Assembly (NCBI GenBank): GCA_965213645.1
Contig: CBDBZX010000004.1
Span: forward strand, 310,001-374,000
Origin: CBDBZX01 sp965213645
GTDB taxonomy: Bacteria > Deinococcota > Deinococci > Deinococcales > Trueperaceae
DNA length: 64,000 nucleotides
Direction of reading: 5' to 3'
Shown here: positions 24,331 to 33,019 of the stretch, one piece after another
Layout: each line of letters opens with the position of its first letter
How positions within the stretch are numbered: the first letter of the stretch is position 1
Made by a program: the position numbers and the translations under genes
Notes under the pieces: generated by a model
The model's input: the letters and a program-made list of their open reading frames with translations, nothing else
What the model was told of the DNA's origin: nothing
Databases searched by the model: none

Positions 24331-26289
24331 TTGAAAAGTTCATGGAACGATAAGGATGCTTCGGAATACGAAGATGCGTTGGGGCAGTGTGTATACGCCT
24401 CGAGACTGCTCGGTTCTGACCCCTCGTTAGTGCTCCACGGCGGCGGCAACACGTCCGTCAAAGTGACAGAACGTGACCTCTTTGGGGAGGCTCGAGTGGT
24501 GCTCTACGTCAAAGGCAGCGGCTGGGATTTAGGGACGATTGAGCGAGCGGGGTTTGCACCTGTCGCGTTAGACCCTCTTCAAAAGCTCGCCACGTTGTCC
24601 GAGTTAAGCGATACGCAAATGGTCAACGAACTGCGCTGCAACCTCACGAACGCGCGTGCGCCCACGCCCTCCGTCGAGACGATTTTGCACGCCGCGCTGC
24701 CTTATCAATTCGTCCTCCACACCCACGCGGACGCTGTCGTCACCGTGACCAACACGCCGAGCGGCGCGGATTTTATCAAGCAGATTTACGGTGAGCGCGT
24801 CTTCATCATCCCTTACGTGATGCCTGGCTTCGACTTAGCAAGGGTCTGCAAAGAACGCTTCGACGCCGAAGCGACAGACCAAACTGTCGGGCTCATCCTC
24901 CTCAACCACGGCGTCTTCAGCTTTGCGGACACGGCGAAAGAGGCGTACGAGCGGATGATTGCGCTAGTGGACAAAGCCGAGCAGTTCTTGAAAGAGAAGG
25001 GCGCTTGGGATTTGCCTACCGAAGAAGTCAGCGCTAAGGTTCAACGCACCGCGCTCGCTCGCTTGCGCTGTTCAGTCTCCGATGTTGCGGGGAGCGCGCT
25101 GATTATGACGACGGTGAACGACTCGAGGACCCTCAATTTTGTACAGCATGACGATTTAGAAACCGTCTCACAGCGAGGTCCAGCCACCCCCGACCACGTC
25201 TTACGCACGAAGCGCTTACCTCTTGTTGGGCGCGACGTGCACGCCTACAGCGCGGAATACGAGACGTACTTTCACCGCCACGCCGCCGCAGACTTCACGA
25301 TGCTTGACCCTGCACCGAGGGTCATTCTCGACGCAGATTTTGGTCTCTGCACCATCGGTAAAACCGCTAAAGACGCCTTTGTGGTGCGCGACATCTATCA
25401 GCACACGATTGCTATAATCGAACGCGCCGAGCGTTTAGAACGCTATCAAGCCTTGAGCGCCCAGGACATTTTCGACGTTGAATATTGGGAACTGGAAAGA
25501 GCGAAGCTGCGCAAAGGCGGCACGCCGCCCATCTTCACCGGAGAGATTGCGCTCGTGACAGGCGCGGCGTCGGGCATCGGCAGAGCGGCGTGTGGGTCTC
25601 TTTTGGAGCGCGGCGCGGCAGTGGTTGGGCTCGACCTGAGTGAAGAGGTGCAAGAGGTTTTCGAGAGCGAATCCTTTTTAGGTTTAACCTGTGACATTAC
25701 TGACAAAACGCGATTAGAAGAGGTTTTAGACCAGAGCGTCCAAACCTTCGGCGGCTTGGACATGCTCGTGCTGAACGCGGGTGTCTTTCCGGGCAGCGCT
25801 GAAATCACCTCTTTAGAACCCGACGCTTGGCAGCGCACGCTCAACATCAACCTCAATGCCAATTTTCACCTCTTACAACTCGCCCATCCGCTCCTCAAAC
25901 TCGCCCCAAACGGCGGCAGAGTCGTGGCGGTGGGCTCGAAGAACGTGCTCGCGCCGGGGCCGGGGCAAGCGGCGTACTCCGCGTCGAAAGCGGCCTTGAA
26001 TCAACTTTTGCGGGTGGCGGCGCTCGAGTGGGGCAAAGACAACATCCGCGTGAACAGCGTCCATCCGAACGCAGTGTTTGATACCGGGTTGTGGACGGAA
26101 GAGGTGCTGCGCTCGAGGGCAAATCATTACGGCGTCTCAGTGGAAGACTACAAAACGAACAACCTCTTAAACGTCGCCATCACCAGCCGCGATGTCGGTG
26201 AGCTGATTGCTGAGTTGTGCGGACCGCGTTTTAGCAAGACGACGGGGGCGCAAGTGCCGATTGACGGGGGGAATGAAAGAGTTATTTGA
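24331..26289 (+). CDS. bifunctional class II aldolase / short-chain dehydrogenase (RhaD-RhaE fusion type)
   Basis: This fusion has about 652 residues. Residues 1-400 form a class II aldolase/adducin domain with zinc-ligand HTHAD near 136 and a later NHGVFSF. Residues 410-650 form an SDR with TGAASGIG (NAD-binding) and the catalytic YSASK with preceding Ser (VGSK). The architecture matches YuxG/RhaEW-type rhamnulose-phosphate aldolase plus lactaldehyde dehydrogenase. TTG at 24331 is chosen because GAGGAG precedes it by 7 nt; an in-frame GTG at 24316 is possible. In this locus it could cleave a deoxy-sugar phosphate or oxidise a polyol. Confidence 0.85.
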   Translation: MKSSWNDKDASEYEDALGQCVYASRLLGSDPSLVLHGGGNTSVKVTERDLFGEARVVLYVKGSGWDLGTIERAGFAPVALDPLQKLATLSELSDTQMVNELRCNLTNARAPTPSVETILHAALPYQFVLHTHADAVVTVTNTPSGADFIKQIYGERVFIIPYVMPGFDLARVCKERFDAEATDQTVGLILLNHGVFSFADTAKEAYERMIALVDKAEQFLKEKGAWDLPTEEVSAKVQRTALARLRCSVSDVAGSALIMTTVNDSRTLNFVQHDDLETVSQRGPATPDHVLRTKRLPLVGRDVHAYSAEYETYFHRHAAADFTMLDPAPRVILDADFGLCTIGKTAKDAFVVRDIYQHTIAIIERAERLERYQALSAQDIFDVEYWELERAKLRKGGTPPIFTGEIALVTGAASGIGRAACGSLLERGAAVVGLDLSEEVQEVFESESFLGLTCDITDKTRLEEVLDQSVQTFGGLDMLVLNAGVFPGSAEITSLEPDAWQRTLNINLNANFHLLQLAHPLLKLAPNGGRVVAVGSKNVLAPGPGQAAYSASKAALNQLLRVAALEWGKDNIRVNSVHPNAVFDTGLWTEEVLRSRANHYGVSVEDYKTNNLLNVAITSRDVGELIAELCGPRFSKTTGAQVPIDGGNERVI

Positions 26290-26294
26290 AGAGG

Positions 26295-26522
26295 TCAGAG
26301 GGAATCTCGAGGCAAATCTTCACTTTGCCGCCTCAACGCTTCTGCTTCTGGAAATTCAGACCACGCGCCCGCAAGCTGCTTAACCTCTTCAGACCAGTCT
26401 GAGGCAAGTCGTTCTTCGATGAGCTTAGCCACCCACTTGCTCTGGCTTACCCCTTCACTCTCGGCGGCTCGCTTGACCTTCACGGCGGTTGCAGAGTCCA
26501 GGTAAACAGTGAGTTGGCTCAC
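26295..26522 (-). CDS. orphan ribbon-helix-helix antitoxin-like protein
   Basis: This 75-residue protein has an N-terminal RHH pattern (LTVYLDSATAVKVKRAAESEGVSQSKWVAKLIEERL) and an acidic C-terminal tail that would bind a toxin. No PIN, RelE or MazF gene lies beside it. It is tail-to-tail with the aldolase fusion (5-bp gap), so it may be a leftover of a toxin-antitoxin pair or a solitary regulator. Confidence 0.65.
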   Translation of the reverse strand: MSQLTVYLDSATAVKVKRAAESEGVSQSKWVAKLIEERLASDWSEEVKQLAGAWSEFPEAEALRRQSEDLPRDSL

Positions 26523-26562
26523 GCTTTACCAGTTATACAGGGACTTGAAATCACAGTGTAGC

Positions 26563-27483
26563 TCATCCCGCTAAATCCATCAGCGCCTCCTTACTCGCCT
26601 CACCTCTACTAAGCTCCCCCGCCACCTTCCCCCCACGCAACACCAAAATCCGGTCACTCATCCCCAAAATCTCGGGGAGTTCCGACGACACGAGTACAAT
26701 TCCGCGCCCCTGCTTCACAAAGTCCGCCATAAAGCGATAAATCTCCTCCTTCGCGCCGATGTCGATACCTCTGGTGGGCTCGTCCAGGAGCAAAATTTGC
26801 GGCTTCGTCAGAAGCCACTTAGCGAGGATGACCTTTTGCTGATTGCCGCCCGAGAGGTACTCCACGGGCTGCTCGGCGGACGCCATGCGCACGTCTAAAG
26901 AGGTTGTAACCTCTTCAACTTTTTCTTTAACGGCAGCGCCCCTCACCACCCCCGCCGTATTCAGCTTAGGCAGCGACGCCATCGCCACGTTGTCTCGCAC
27001 CGACATCGGCAGCATCAGCCCGCTCTCCTTGCGATCTTCGGTGACGAGGGCGAGTTTGTGTCTATGCGCCTCGTAAGGGCTCGAGATGTTGACCTCTCGC
27101 CCGTTCAGATGCAAGGAACCACCGTGAGGTTTTGCCACGCCGAAAAGTGCATGTAAAAGCTCCGACTTGCCCGCGCCCATCAGCCCAAAAATCCCTAAAA
27201 TCTCGCCTTTATGAAGCGAAAACGAGACCGCTTCGAACTCATCCTTGCGGGAGAGGTTCTCAACCTTGAGCAGCACCTCATCCGTCGGCGCGTTCGCTTT
27301 GGGAAAGCCGCCCGTCTCCTTGCCCGTCATCATGTGGACCAACTCGCCCTGCGTCGTCTCGGAGACCTTCACGGTGGTTCGCCAAGAAAGAGACGAGTCT
27401 TTTAGAGGAGAAGTTGGACGCTGCTTGCTGCACTGAGCCCTCGACTTTCCATATGACGCTCGTACAGTGAGCCTGAGCAGCAC
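26563..27483 (-). pseudogene. beheaded RbsA-type sugar ABC ATPase (C-terminal half only)
   Basis: Ribose-type importers use an ATPase of about 500 residues with two ABC domains. Only the second is present: linker TVKVSETTQGELVHMMTG near 37, then GLMGAGKSE, the LVTEDRKESGL motif, signature LSGGNQQKV and Walker B ILLLDEPTRGID. The first 35 residues of the open frame are not ABC-like, so the first domain has been deleted. No permease or binding-protein genes follow. It is probably the remnant of a second sugar importer that shared an operator with the polyol locus. Confidence 0.8.
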
Positions 27484-27527
27484 CTCAGTAAGAGGTCACG
27501 CCGTACTCACATGGTCGAAGCTGTTTA

Positions 27528-27556
27528 ACAAATGTCAAAGAAGTGTAGCATTTGCA
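27528..27556 (-). promoter_or_regulatory. candidate operator shared with the SorC control region
   Basis: ACAAATGTCAAA (27528-27539) and ATTTGCA (27550-27556) repeat the two words found in the same order and orientation at 23016-23051, with spacing 7 nt shorter. It lies about 45 bp upstream of the truncated ATPase frame. Confidence 0.45.
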
Positions 27557-27629
27557 AGGTGTGGTTTGCAAGGAGGAACAGAGAAGGTGAAAGAAAAAGG
27601 AACTGTTACGGAGTTTTCACGTGAGTGAA

Positions 27630-27660
27630 AGGACTGAGTAACTTTCTTTCTCTCAGTCCT
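27630..27660 (-). terminator. terminator hairpin after the GNAT gene
   Basis: Perfect 9-bp arms AGGACTGAG and CTCAGTCCT enclose 13 nt, directly beyond the GNAT stop, followed by TTTC on the minus strand. Confidence 0.6.
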
Positions 27661-28422
27661 CTATATTGCTTCGCGGTAGTGATACGTATAGAGCGTCTCA
27701 AAGCCCAACGGCGTATAGAGTGCCCTGGCCGCCCTATTCTCCTCGGTGACTTGGAGGTACATCACCTTCGCGTCCGCTTGCGCTCCCCAAATCGCTAGCG
27801 CGTGAATGACGTCCCTCGCGGCCCCCCTGCGCCGCAAACTCGGCAGCGTCGCCATATTAAAGATACCGAGTTGACCTCTCTCCACAACGCCCAAGCCGAC
27901 TGAGGCGGGAATCCCCGCTAATCTCACCGTAACAAACGCCGTTGGTGAAGGGATGCGCTGAAAGAGGGTGTGCTTGGCTTTGAGGACTCGAGCGTCTATC
28001 CCCGCACTCTGCGCGTAAAGGCTGAGCCAATCGGTTGTAAGTCTGGCGTCTATCACCGCGTCCGGTATATTCTGCTTGACGACCCGCGCTAAAACTTTCG
28101 TGAGCGTTGTTCGTTGGACAATCGCGCCGCTGCTATAGCGGTAGCCTCTCGCTGCTAAAACATCGTCCAAATTTGACGGTTGCGACGCCAGACAAAGCTG
28201 GAACCGCGCAGGTTTTCCCAAACGTGCATAAAACGCTTCGGCGTTGTTTATCTTTTCGTCTAAAGCTATATCTGATAAATAGTGCTCCGCCAACACTGAG
28301 TTTGCGCGACGTGTGCCACCTCCGTCAGCGCGGAGCCGCCAGCTTTCCTCGAGTTGAAGTATAGCAGGAGGTAGGGCGTTAGCGGCGGCTTGCTCGAGGT
28401 TTTGAATCTCTTTCATCACCAT
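27661..28422 (-). CDS. GNAT-family N-acetyltransferase
   Basis: This acetyl-CoA-dependent acetyltransferase has 253 residues. The GNAT core is in the C-terminal half: GVVERGQLGIFNMATLPSLRRRGAARDV carries the beta4 strand and the R/Q-x-x-G-x-G/A pyrophosphate loop (RRRGAA near 200), and LQVTEENRAARALYTPLGFE is the motif B end. The first 120 residues are a weaker, probably duplicated, GNAT-like half. The substrate is unknown. It stands alone between a degraded transporter gene and slyD. Confidence 0.82.
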   Translation of the reverse strand: MVMKEIQNLEQAAANALPPAILQLEESWRLRADGGGTRRANSVLAEHYLSDIALDEKINNAEAFYARLGKPARFQLCLASQPSNLDDVLAARGYRYSSGAIVQRTTLTKVLARVVKQNIPDAVIDARLTTDWLSLYAQSAGIDARVLKAKHTLFQRIPSPTAFVTVRLAGIPASVGLGVVERGQLGIFNMATLPSLRRRGAARDVIHALAIWGAQADAKVMYLQVTEENRAARALYTPLGFETLYTYHYREAI

Positions 28423-28431
28423 AAGATACAG

Positions 28432-28460
28432 AAAAAGCGCTCAACGAAGAGGTTGAGCGC
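28432..28460 (-). terminator. rho-independent terminator of slyD
   Basis: GCGCTCAAC and GTTGAGCGC pair with a 6-nt loop and are followed on the minus strand by five T. It lies 17 bp beyond the slyD-like stop. Confidence 0.8.
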
Positions 28461-28476
28461 TCCTTTGAATGTGCCT

Positions 28477-28905
28477 TTAGACGATTTCGATGAGTTCAAT
28501 CTCAAACATGAGGTCTTTGCCTGCAAGCGGATGGTTCGCGTCGAGCGTCACCGTGTTGTCCGAGAGGTCCGTGACCGTTACCGGTACGGCTTGTCCACTC
28601 TCCTGACGCACTTGAAGCTGTTGACCGAGTTGCAGCTCGATTTCGTTGGGGACTTGCTCGCGGTCTACTTCCATCACCATGTCGTCGCGGCGCGGGCCGT
28701 AGGCTTTTTCAGCCGGGATGCGCTCCAACTTTGTCTCACCCGTATTCATCCCCGTGACGACCTCTTCGAAGCCTGCGATGATATTGCCGCCGCCGAGCGT
28801 GAATTCTAACGGCTCACGGTCCTTTGAAGAGTCGAAGACGGTGCCGTCCTCCAGGGTTCCTTGATAGTGTACTTTGACGGTGTCGCCATGCTGTGCTTGT
28901 GCCAT
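28477..28905 (-). CDS. slyD: SlyD-type FKBP peptidyl-prolyl isomerase
   Basis: This cytosolic prolyl isomerase and chaperone has 142 residues. FKBP motifs are clear: VHYQGTLEDGTVFDSS, the truncated flap with the inserted IF domain (KAYGPRRDDMVMEV to about 115), and the closing HPLAGKDLMFEIELI. The metal-binding His-rich tail of E. coli SlyD is absent, as in Thermus SlyD. It is a monocistronic gene with ribosome site AAGGAG and its own terminator. The gene symbol is by family resemblance. Confidence 0.9.
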   Translation of the reverse strand: MAQAQHGDTVKVHYQGTLEDGTVFDSSKDREPLEFTLGGGNIIAGFEEVVTGMNTGETKLERIPAEKAYGPRRDDMVMEVDREQVPNEIELQLGQQLQVRQESGQAVPVTVTDLSDNTVTLDANHPLAGKDLMFEIELIEIV

Positions 28906-28949
28906 CTCTGCTCCTTCCCGATACTGACTCTATCGGTATGAGGAGCCAA

Positions 28950-28970
28950 TACCCTTATATCTATAGGGTA
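28950..28970. promoter_or_regulatory. palindrome upstream of slyD, candidate operator
   Basis: TACCCT and AGGGTA flank 9 AT-rich nt that themselves resemble a -10 box on the minus strand (TATAGAT). It lies about 45 bp before the slyD start, so a regulator could act there. Confidence 0.4.
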
Positions 28971-29077
28971 ACGCAGATACGCAAGATGACCGTAGCCCAA
29001 CGTGAACTGAGCGTAGATATTAGGGCGGATTGTGACGAAGAAAGCTACGACAAGGAGAGGTATGGCAAGAGGAAGAC

Positions 29078-29734
29078 CTAAGCGCCCTTAATCCACCTCT
29101 TCGGCGCTTCTATGCGGGACGAGGTGCTAAAGAACCTGTCTTCGTTCCACACCGCGACGGGCACGGACACCGCAGAAGCGAGCAGCAACCAGGGCACGAG
29201 TGTCGAGAGCGAAACGGCAACTTTGGGGTCCTCGAGTTTTTTAAGCGCCACATACCCACTCGCCACACCTAAACCGAGGTCCGTCACCGTCATCGCCGCG
29301 CCTAGCGTGGGCGAGCGGAGCCCGAAGTAGGCGGCGTTGAAAGAGGCATAATTGAGGAGCGAGGTTCCTTGTAACAAGAGGTAAACCTCGCGTCCCGGTG
29401 TTCCAGCAGGTTTATTGAGCACACGGATTAAGCCTGAGACTCGAGCCGTGTTGTTCACCGCCCACACCACAGGAAAGGCTGGACCTGGTGGCGCATAAGT
29501 GGGTTGTTTCAAGCTCTCATAAAAAGGGTCTTGCGCCTCTCTGTCCGTTTTGTTGCCCGTCGCCCTTTCTGCTAATTTACCGAGCCCATAGCCAATAACT
29601 TCGGTGGCAGCGTAGGCGAGCAGCCCGTGATACCAACGCCAACGGTTTAGCTTCTGGTCCTCGAGAGATTCCACGTTGACCTCTTCTTGCGGCGTGACCT
29701 CTTGTTCTTTGACCTCTTGTTCTCTGACATCCAT
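29078..29734 (-). CDS. TspO/MBR-related membrane protein
   Basis: This membrane protein has 218 residues and about five hydrophobic segments from residue 30 on. The TspO-like signature is the loop YESLKQPTYAPPGPAFPVVW before the second helix, and a late W-N pair (AVWNEDRF). TspO proteins bind porphyrins and respond to oxidative or light stress. The N-terminal 25 residues are an acidic extension with a QEV repeat, coded by a tandem of the GACCTCTT word. The match is diverged, so the family assignment is moderate. Confidence 0.7.
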   Translation of the reverse strand: MDVREQEVKEQEVTPQEEVNVESLEDQKLNRWRWYHGLLAYAATEVIGYGLGKLAERATGNKTDREAQDPFYESLKQPTYAPPGPAFPVVWAVNNTARVSGLIRVLNKPAGTPGREVYLLLQGTSLLNYASFNAAYFGLRSPTLGAAMTVTDLGLGVASGYVALKKLEDPKVAVSLSTLVPWLLLASAVSVPVAVWNEDRFFSTSSRIEAPKRWIKGA

Positions 29735-29826
29735 CTTCTGCCCTCCTCGAGCTTGAACCTCTAACCTCCGACCTCTTACCTCACCCTCCTCCTTACGAGT
29801 TGAGGCTCAAGCCCCTCTCAAACCTC

Positions 29827-29832
29827 TATAAT
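29827..29832 (+). promoter_or_regulatory. -10 box of a leaderless promoter for the MarR gene
   Basis: A consensus TATAAT is followed after 6 nt by the ATG at 29839. It decides the start against longer upstream frames. Confidence 0.65.
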
Positions 29833-29838
29833 GATTGT

Positions 29839-30315
29839 ATGACAAAGAAGCTGAAAAATCAAGATACTGCACAAAACAGTAAAATAGATGGGGAGGTACA
29901 AAGAGCCTTTCAGCGCCTTAACGCGATGCTCCTCACGATGAGCGCCAAAGTTGCCGAGGACACTGGTTTTACCCTGACTGAAATCTTGGTGTGCGAGCAC
30001 TTGCGTTTGGATGGACCGCTTACGCCCAAGGAGGTAGGCGAGCGCGTCGGGCTCAGCTCGGGGGCGGTGACGCGGCTGTTGGATAGGTTAGAAGAGAGGG
30101 GTTTTACAAAACGTGCGCCGCATCCGAGTGATAGGCGCAAGGTGTTGGTGCATTATGTGGAGCAAGAAGCGCAGAGGATAGCGCGACCTCTCGCCCTTTT
30201 TGAGAGGCTGGGGCAAACGCTTGCGGCGCTAGAGGATGCGGAAAAGCGTGTGGTTTTGACTTTTATGGATGAGATGATTGGCGCGGTTGAGGACGGGCTA
30301 AAAGAGGAGAAATAG
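29839..30315 (+). CDS. MarR-family transcriptional regulator
   Basis: This dimeric winged-helix regulator has 158 residues. The recognition region reads PLTPKEVGERVGLSSGAVTRLLDRLEERGFTKRAPHPSDRRKVLV, with the conserved DxR motif of the wing (SDRRK). The upstream gene tspO-like is divergent (about 105 bp away), making it a candidate target, as MarR genes often regulate the divergent neighbour. The chosen start is fixed by the TATAAT box; the inducer is unknown. Confidence 0.88.
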   Translation: MTKKLKNQDTAQNSKIDGEVQRAFQRLNAMLLTMSAKVAEDTGFTLTEILVCEHLRLDGPLTPKEVGERVGLSSGAVTRLLDRLEERGFTKRAPHPSDRRKVLVHYVEQEAQRIARPLALFERLGQTLAALEDAEKRVVLTFMDEMIGAVEDGLKEEK

Positions 30316-30339
30316 CATTCGGAGAATTTGCTTTCATCT

Positions 30340-31185
30340 CTACTGAGACAGGTCAATATCTTTCTCTTCTGACCGCTGAGCCACCCACAGAATAAGTTTG
30401 CGCACCTCTCTATTGATGCCAGGCTCTATCAACCCCTTCGACCAGTCACGCTGCCGCCATACTTGCGAACGCTCAACCGTAGAACGCCACGGCTCGCCCA
30501 AGCTCTCCAACGCCCACCGAACTGCCTGCGGTTTGCTCGCCATCTCGCCGCGCTTTAGGGTGTAGAGGGCGCGGCACATCGTCTCGACGACATAAGCTTT
30601 GTGATGGTCTGGTAAGGACCAGTCGGGGTCATCGGGTGTATTTGCCCACTCGAGCCAATCATTAAGCCGCGTCCGCGTAGCGTCTTTTAGCTCAGTGGAT
30701 GAAATGGGCGCGATGAGGTGTTTTGCGTCTGGACCTAGCAAAGTGACGCCGTATTTGCGCATTGTCCAGCGTTCAAAAATCCAACTTGCACCGTGCTCGT
30801 GCCACTTCAACCTCTCGTCCTTCCCTTGCTCTAAGGTTAAGTGAGACAAACCAGGCGTGTACCGCTCGAGCGCGGCGCAGTCAATATATGCCGTTTCAAT
30901 TCGTGTTGCGTAGGGATGAGGTAACGCTGCAAGCTCAGCGTGGAAAGCGAGAAGCATCTTAGCTTCATTTTCTGATACAGGGCGCTCTGTAGCCACGAGC
31001 AGATCAATGTCACTAGACCCCTGCACATCACCCATAGCTAAAGAACCTCTCAAGTAGACGCCAACCAAATTTGCGCTCAAGCTACGCCGAACGCCCTCGA
31101 CGTAAAGCTCGAGCAGATCATCAACTCGCTGACTACTAGGTAACAGAGACTCATAGGCTTTGCTTTGGCCTTGAGAGAAATTCAC
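30340..31185 (-). CDS. aminoglycoside-adenylyltransferase-like protein (AadA/DUF4111 type)
   Basis: This nucleotidyltransferase has 281 residues. The N-terminal pol-beta motif is LRGSLAMGDVQGSSDIDLLV at about 47-66, with both metal-binding Asp. The helical C-terminal domain (from about 165, including HHKAYVVETMCRALYTLKRGEMASKPQAVRWAL) resembles the AadA/ANT(9) DUF4111 domain. Activity against spectinomycin or streptomycin is possible, but many chromosomal homologues have unproven substrates. Single gene between marR-like and the zinc-ribbon gene. Confidence 0.8.
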   Translation of the reverse strand: MNFSQGQSKAYESLLPSSQRVDDLLELYVEGVRRSLSANLVGVYLRGSLAMGDVQGSSDIDLLVATERPVSENEAKMLLAFHAELAALPHPYATRIETAYIDCAALERYTPGLSHLTLEQGKDERLKWHEHGASWIFERWTMRKYGVTLLGPDAKHLIAPISSTELKDATRTRLNDWLEWANTPDDPDWSLPDHHKAYVVETMCRALYTLKRGEMASKPQAVRWALESLGEPWRSTVERSQVWRQRDWSKGLIEPGINREVRKLILWVAQRSEEKDIDLSQ

Positions 31186-31236
31186 AGCAATCCTCTTTTC
31201 TCGAGCATCAAAAAGCAGAAACAGCGCTCTACCTTT

Positions 31237-31425
31237 TCAGTGCCGCTTTCGCGCCTTCCATGTCCCCCCATACACATATGTCGGATTATCCTTCTTGAAC
31301 TTAGACAGGCACGTCCCGCAGACGAATATCCACCCACCCGTCTCGCTGTTCTGAATGCGGTAGAGCGTATCTCTTTCCCGCCCACAGTTGTCACACTTCT
31401 TCGTGCGGACGCGCTTGACCTTCAG
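31237..31425 (-). CDS. 62-residue zinc-ribbon protein with a probable CTG start
   Basis: On the minus strand a short frame reads KVKRVRTKKCDNCGRERDTL, continues with GGWIFVCGTCLSKF, and ends GTWKARKRH. Two CxxC knuckles (C11/C14 and C36/C39) make a zinc ribbon. The frame is closed upstream by TGA before any ATG, GTG or TTG. The best start is CTG at 31425, which overlaps the stop of the upstream gamma-glutamyltransferase gene as CTGA, like the usual ATGA coupling. The family is a small conserved one of unknown role, probably nucleic-acid-associated given its basic ends. Confidence 0.65.
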   Translation of the reverse strand: MKVKRVRTKKCDNCGRERDTLYRIQNSETGGWIFVCGTCLSKFKKDNPTYVYGGTWKARKRH

Positions 31426-33005
31426 AAGCCTACCGCCTGCCCATCTTTGCGGCTGTCAGAAGCGGCGAGGTAGCCGTCCTCGAGCTTGTATATAAGCTGC
31501 GCCCCGCCAAAACCACCAAACGCCGAACCCTCGACTTTGACCTCATGCCCGCGACTGCGCAAGTCATCTAAAACATCAGGCTTAAAACCCGGCTCTACGT
31601 GAACCTCTCGCCCACCCGCCACGCGCCAACGCGGAGCGTCACTCGCCGCTTGCGGGTTCTGTCCGTAGTCACACAGCCGAACCACCATCTGCGCGTGACC
31701 TTGCGGTTGCATCGGTCCGCCCATCACCCCGAAGCTCATCAGCGGTTGTCCGTTCTGTGTCAGAAAGCCGGGGATGATGGTGTGGAAGGGACGCTTACCG
31801 CCCGCCACCTGGTTCGGATGACCCTCTTCCAACGTAAAGCCCGCGCCTCTATTTTGCAAACTAATCCCCGTCCCCGGTATGACGATACCCGAGCCAAAGC
31901 CGTAATAGTTCGACTGAATGAAGGAGACCATCATGCCGCCCTCGTCCGCCGCTGTGAGGTAGACCGTACCGCCGCGTTTGGGGACGCCGTAATTCGGGGC
32001 CTTGGCGCGTTTCATATCGATTTCTTTAGAGCGTTCCTTCAGATAAGCGCTGTGGAGCAAATCGTCCAAACTCATATCCATCGTATCGGCGTCGGAGATG
32101 TAGCGGTAGGCGTCAGCGAAGGCGAGCTTCATCGCCTCGAGCTGTACATGCAAGCTGTCCGCCGAGTCAACTGGATAGTCCGCAACGGGATGATGCTCTA
32201 GTATTCCCAACATAAGCAGCGCCGCTAAGCCTTGCCCATTAGGTGGAATCTCGTGGAGCGTTACATCTTTGTAATCCTGAGAGATGAGGTCAACCCAATC
32301 CGCTTGATGCTCGGCTAAATCTTCTTCGGTGAGGAGGGCGTTTGACTCGCTCGAGTGCGCCGCTATCTTCTCCGCTAAGTCACCTCTGTAAAAGGCTTCA
32401 CCCTTCGTCTCGGCAATGCGCTCCAAGGTCTTCGCTTGGTCTTCGTATCTGAAAAGCTCACCCGCTCTTGGTGCGCGTCCGTTCGGTAGGAACTTAGCGG
32501 CAAATTCGGGAAAGTCACCAAAGACTTTAGGAGCAATGGACCAGGCTCGAGCGGTAATCGGCGAGACGAGATACCCCTCTCTCGCATAACGAACAGCAGG
32601 TTCAAAGAGTGCTTCGAACGGGAGCTTGCCGTAGCGCTCCGAAAGTGAGACCCATGACGAGACCGCACCCGGAACCGTAACCGCGTCCCAGCCGCGTAAA
32701 GGAACCGAGTCCAAATCTCTAAAGCGTTCTTTATTGAGCGCTTTAGGCGAGCGCCCCGAGGCGTTGAGCCCGACGAGTTCTCCTCCGTCCCACAAAATCG
32801 CGAAGGCGTCCGAGCCAATCCCGTTTGAGGTTGGCTCAACTACAGCCAAAGCAATCGCCGCCGCAAGCGCCGCATCTACCGCGTTGCCCCCTTTACTAAG
32901 CATCTGTAAACCCGCTTGTGCTGCCAAAGGTTGAGACGTTGCTACAACGTTGCGCGCCAGTACGGGCATCCGCTGTGAGGGATAGGGAAAATCATAAGTA
33001 AACAT
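31422..33005 (-). CDS. gamma-glutamyltransferase-family Ntn-hydrolase (YwrD-like)
   Basis: This autoprocessing hydrolase of about 527 residues belongs to the gamma-GT superfamily. The N-terminal PVLARNVVATSQPLAAQAGLQMLSKGGNAVDAALA is typical. The predicted nucleophile Thr begins the small subunit at GGTVYLTAADEGG near 367, followed by SFIQSNYYGFGSGI and LQNRGAGF. That form fits the YwrD/HpxW-like subgroup rather than classical glutathione hydrolase. The start at 33005 is chosen because the upstream part of the frame overlaps the chrA-like gene. No signal peptide is seen. Confidence 0.87.
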   Translation of the reverse strand: MFTYDFPYPSQRMPVLARNVVATSQPLAAQAGLQMLSKGGNAVDAALAAAIALAVVEPTSNGIGSDAFAILWDGGELVGLNASGRSPKALNKERFRDLDSVPLRGWDAVTVPGAVSSWVSLSERYGKLPFEALFEPAVRYAREGYLVSPITARAWSIAPKVFGDFPEFAAKFLPNGRAPRAGELFRYEDQAKTLERIAETKGEAFYRGDLAEKIAAHSSESNALLTEEDLAEHQADWVDLISQDYKDVTLHEIPPNGQGLAALLMLGILEHHPVADYPVDSADSLHVQLEAMKLAFADAYRYISDADTMDMSLDDLLHSAYLKERSKEIDMKRAKAPNYGVPKRGGTVYLTAADEGGMMVSFIQSNYYGFGSGIVIPGTGISLQNRGAGFTLEEGHPNQVAGGKRPFHTIIPGFLTQNGQPLMSFGVMGGPMQPQGHAQMVVRLCDYGQNPQAASDAPRWRVAGGREVHVEPGFKPDVLDDLRSRGHEVKVEGSAFGGFGGAQLIYKLEDGYLAASDSRKDGQAVGF

Positions 33006-33019
33006 AAGTGACAGGTCTC

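Noticed and set aside
28987..29081. 31-codon plus-strand frame between slyD and the TspO-like gene
   Set aside because: No ribosome site or promoter spacing and no recognisable family; it is the remainder of a chance frame.
29695..29730. Frequent octamer GACCTCTT/AAGAGGTC, including a tandem here
   Set aside because: It often encodes Glu-Glu-Val or Leu-Leu in this genome, so I cannot separate it from codon preference without counts. It also forms part of the MITE end AGACCTCTTGC, which is reported separately.
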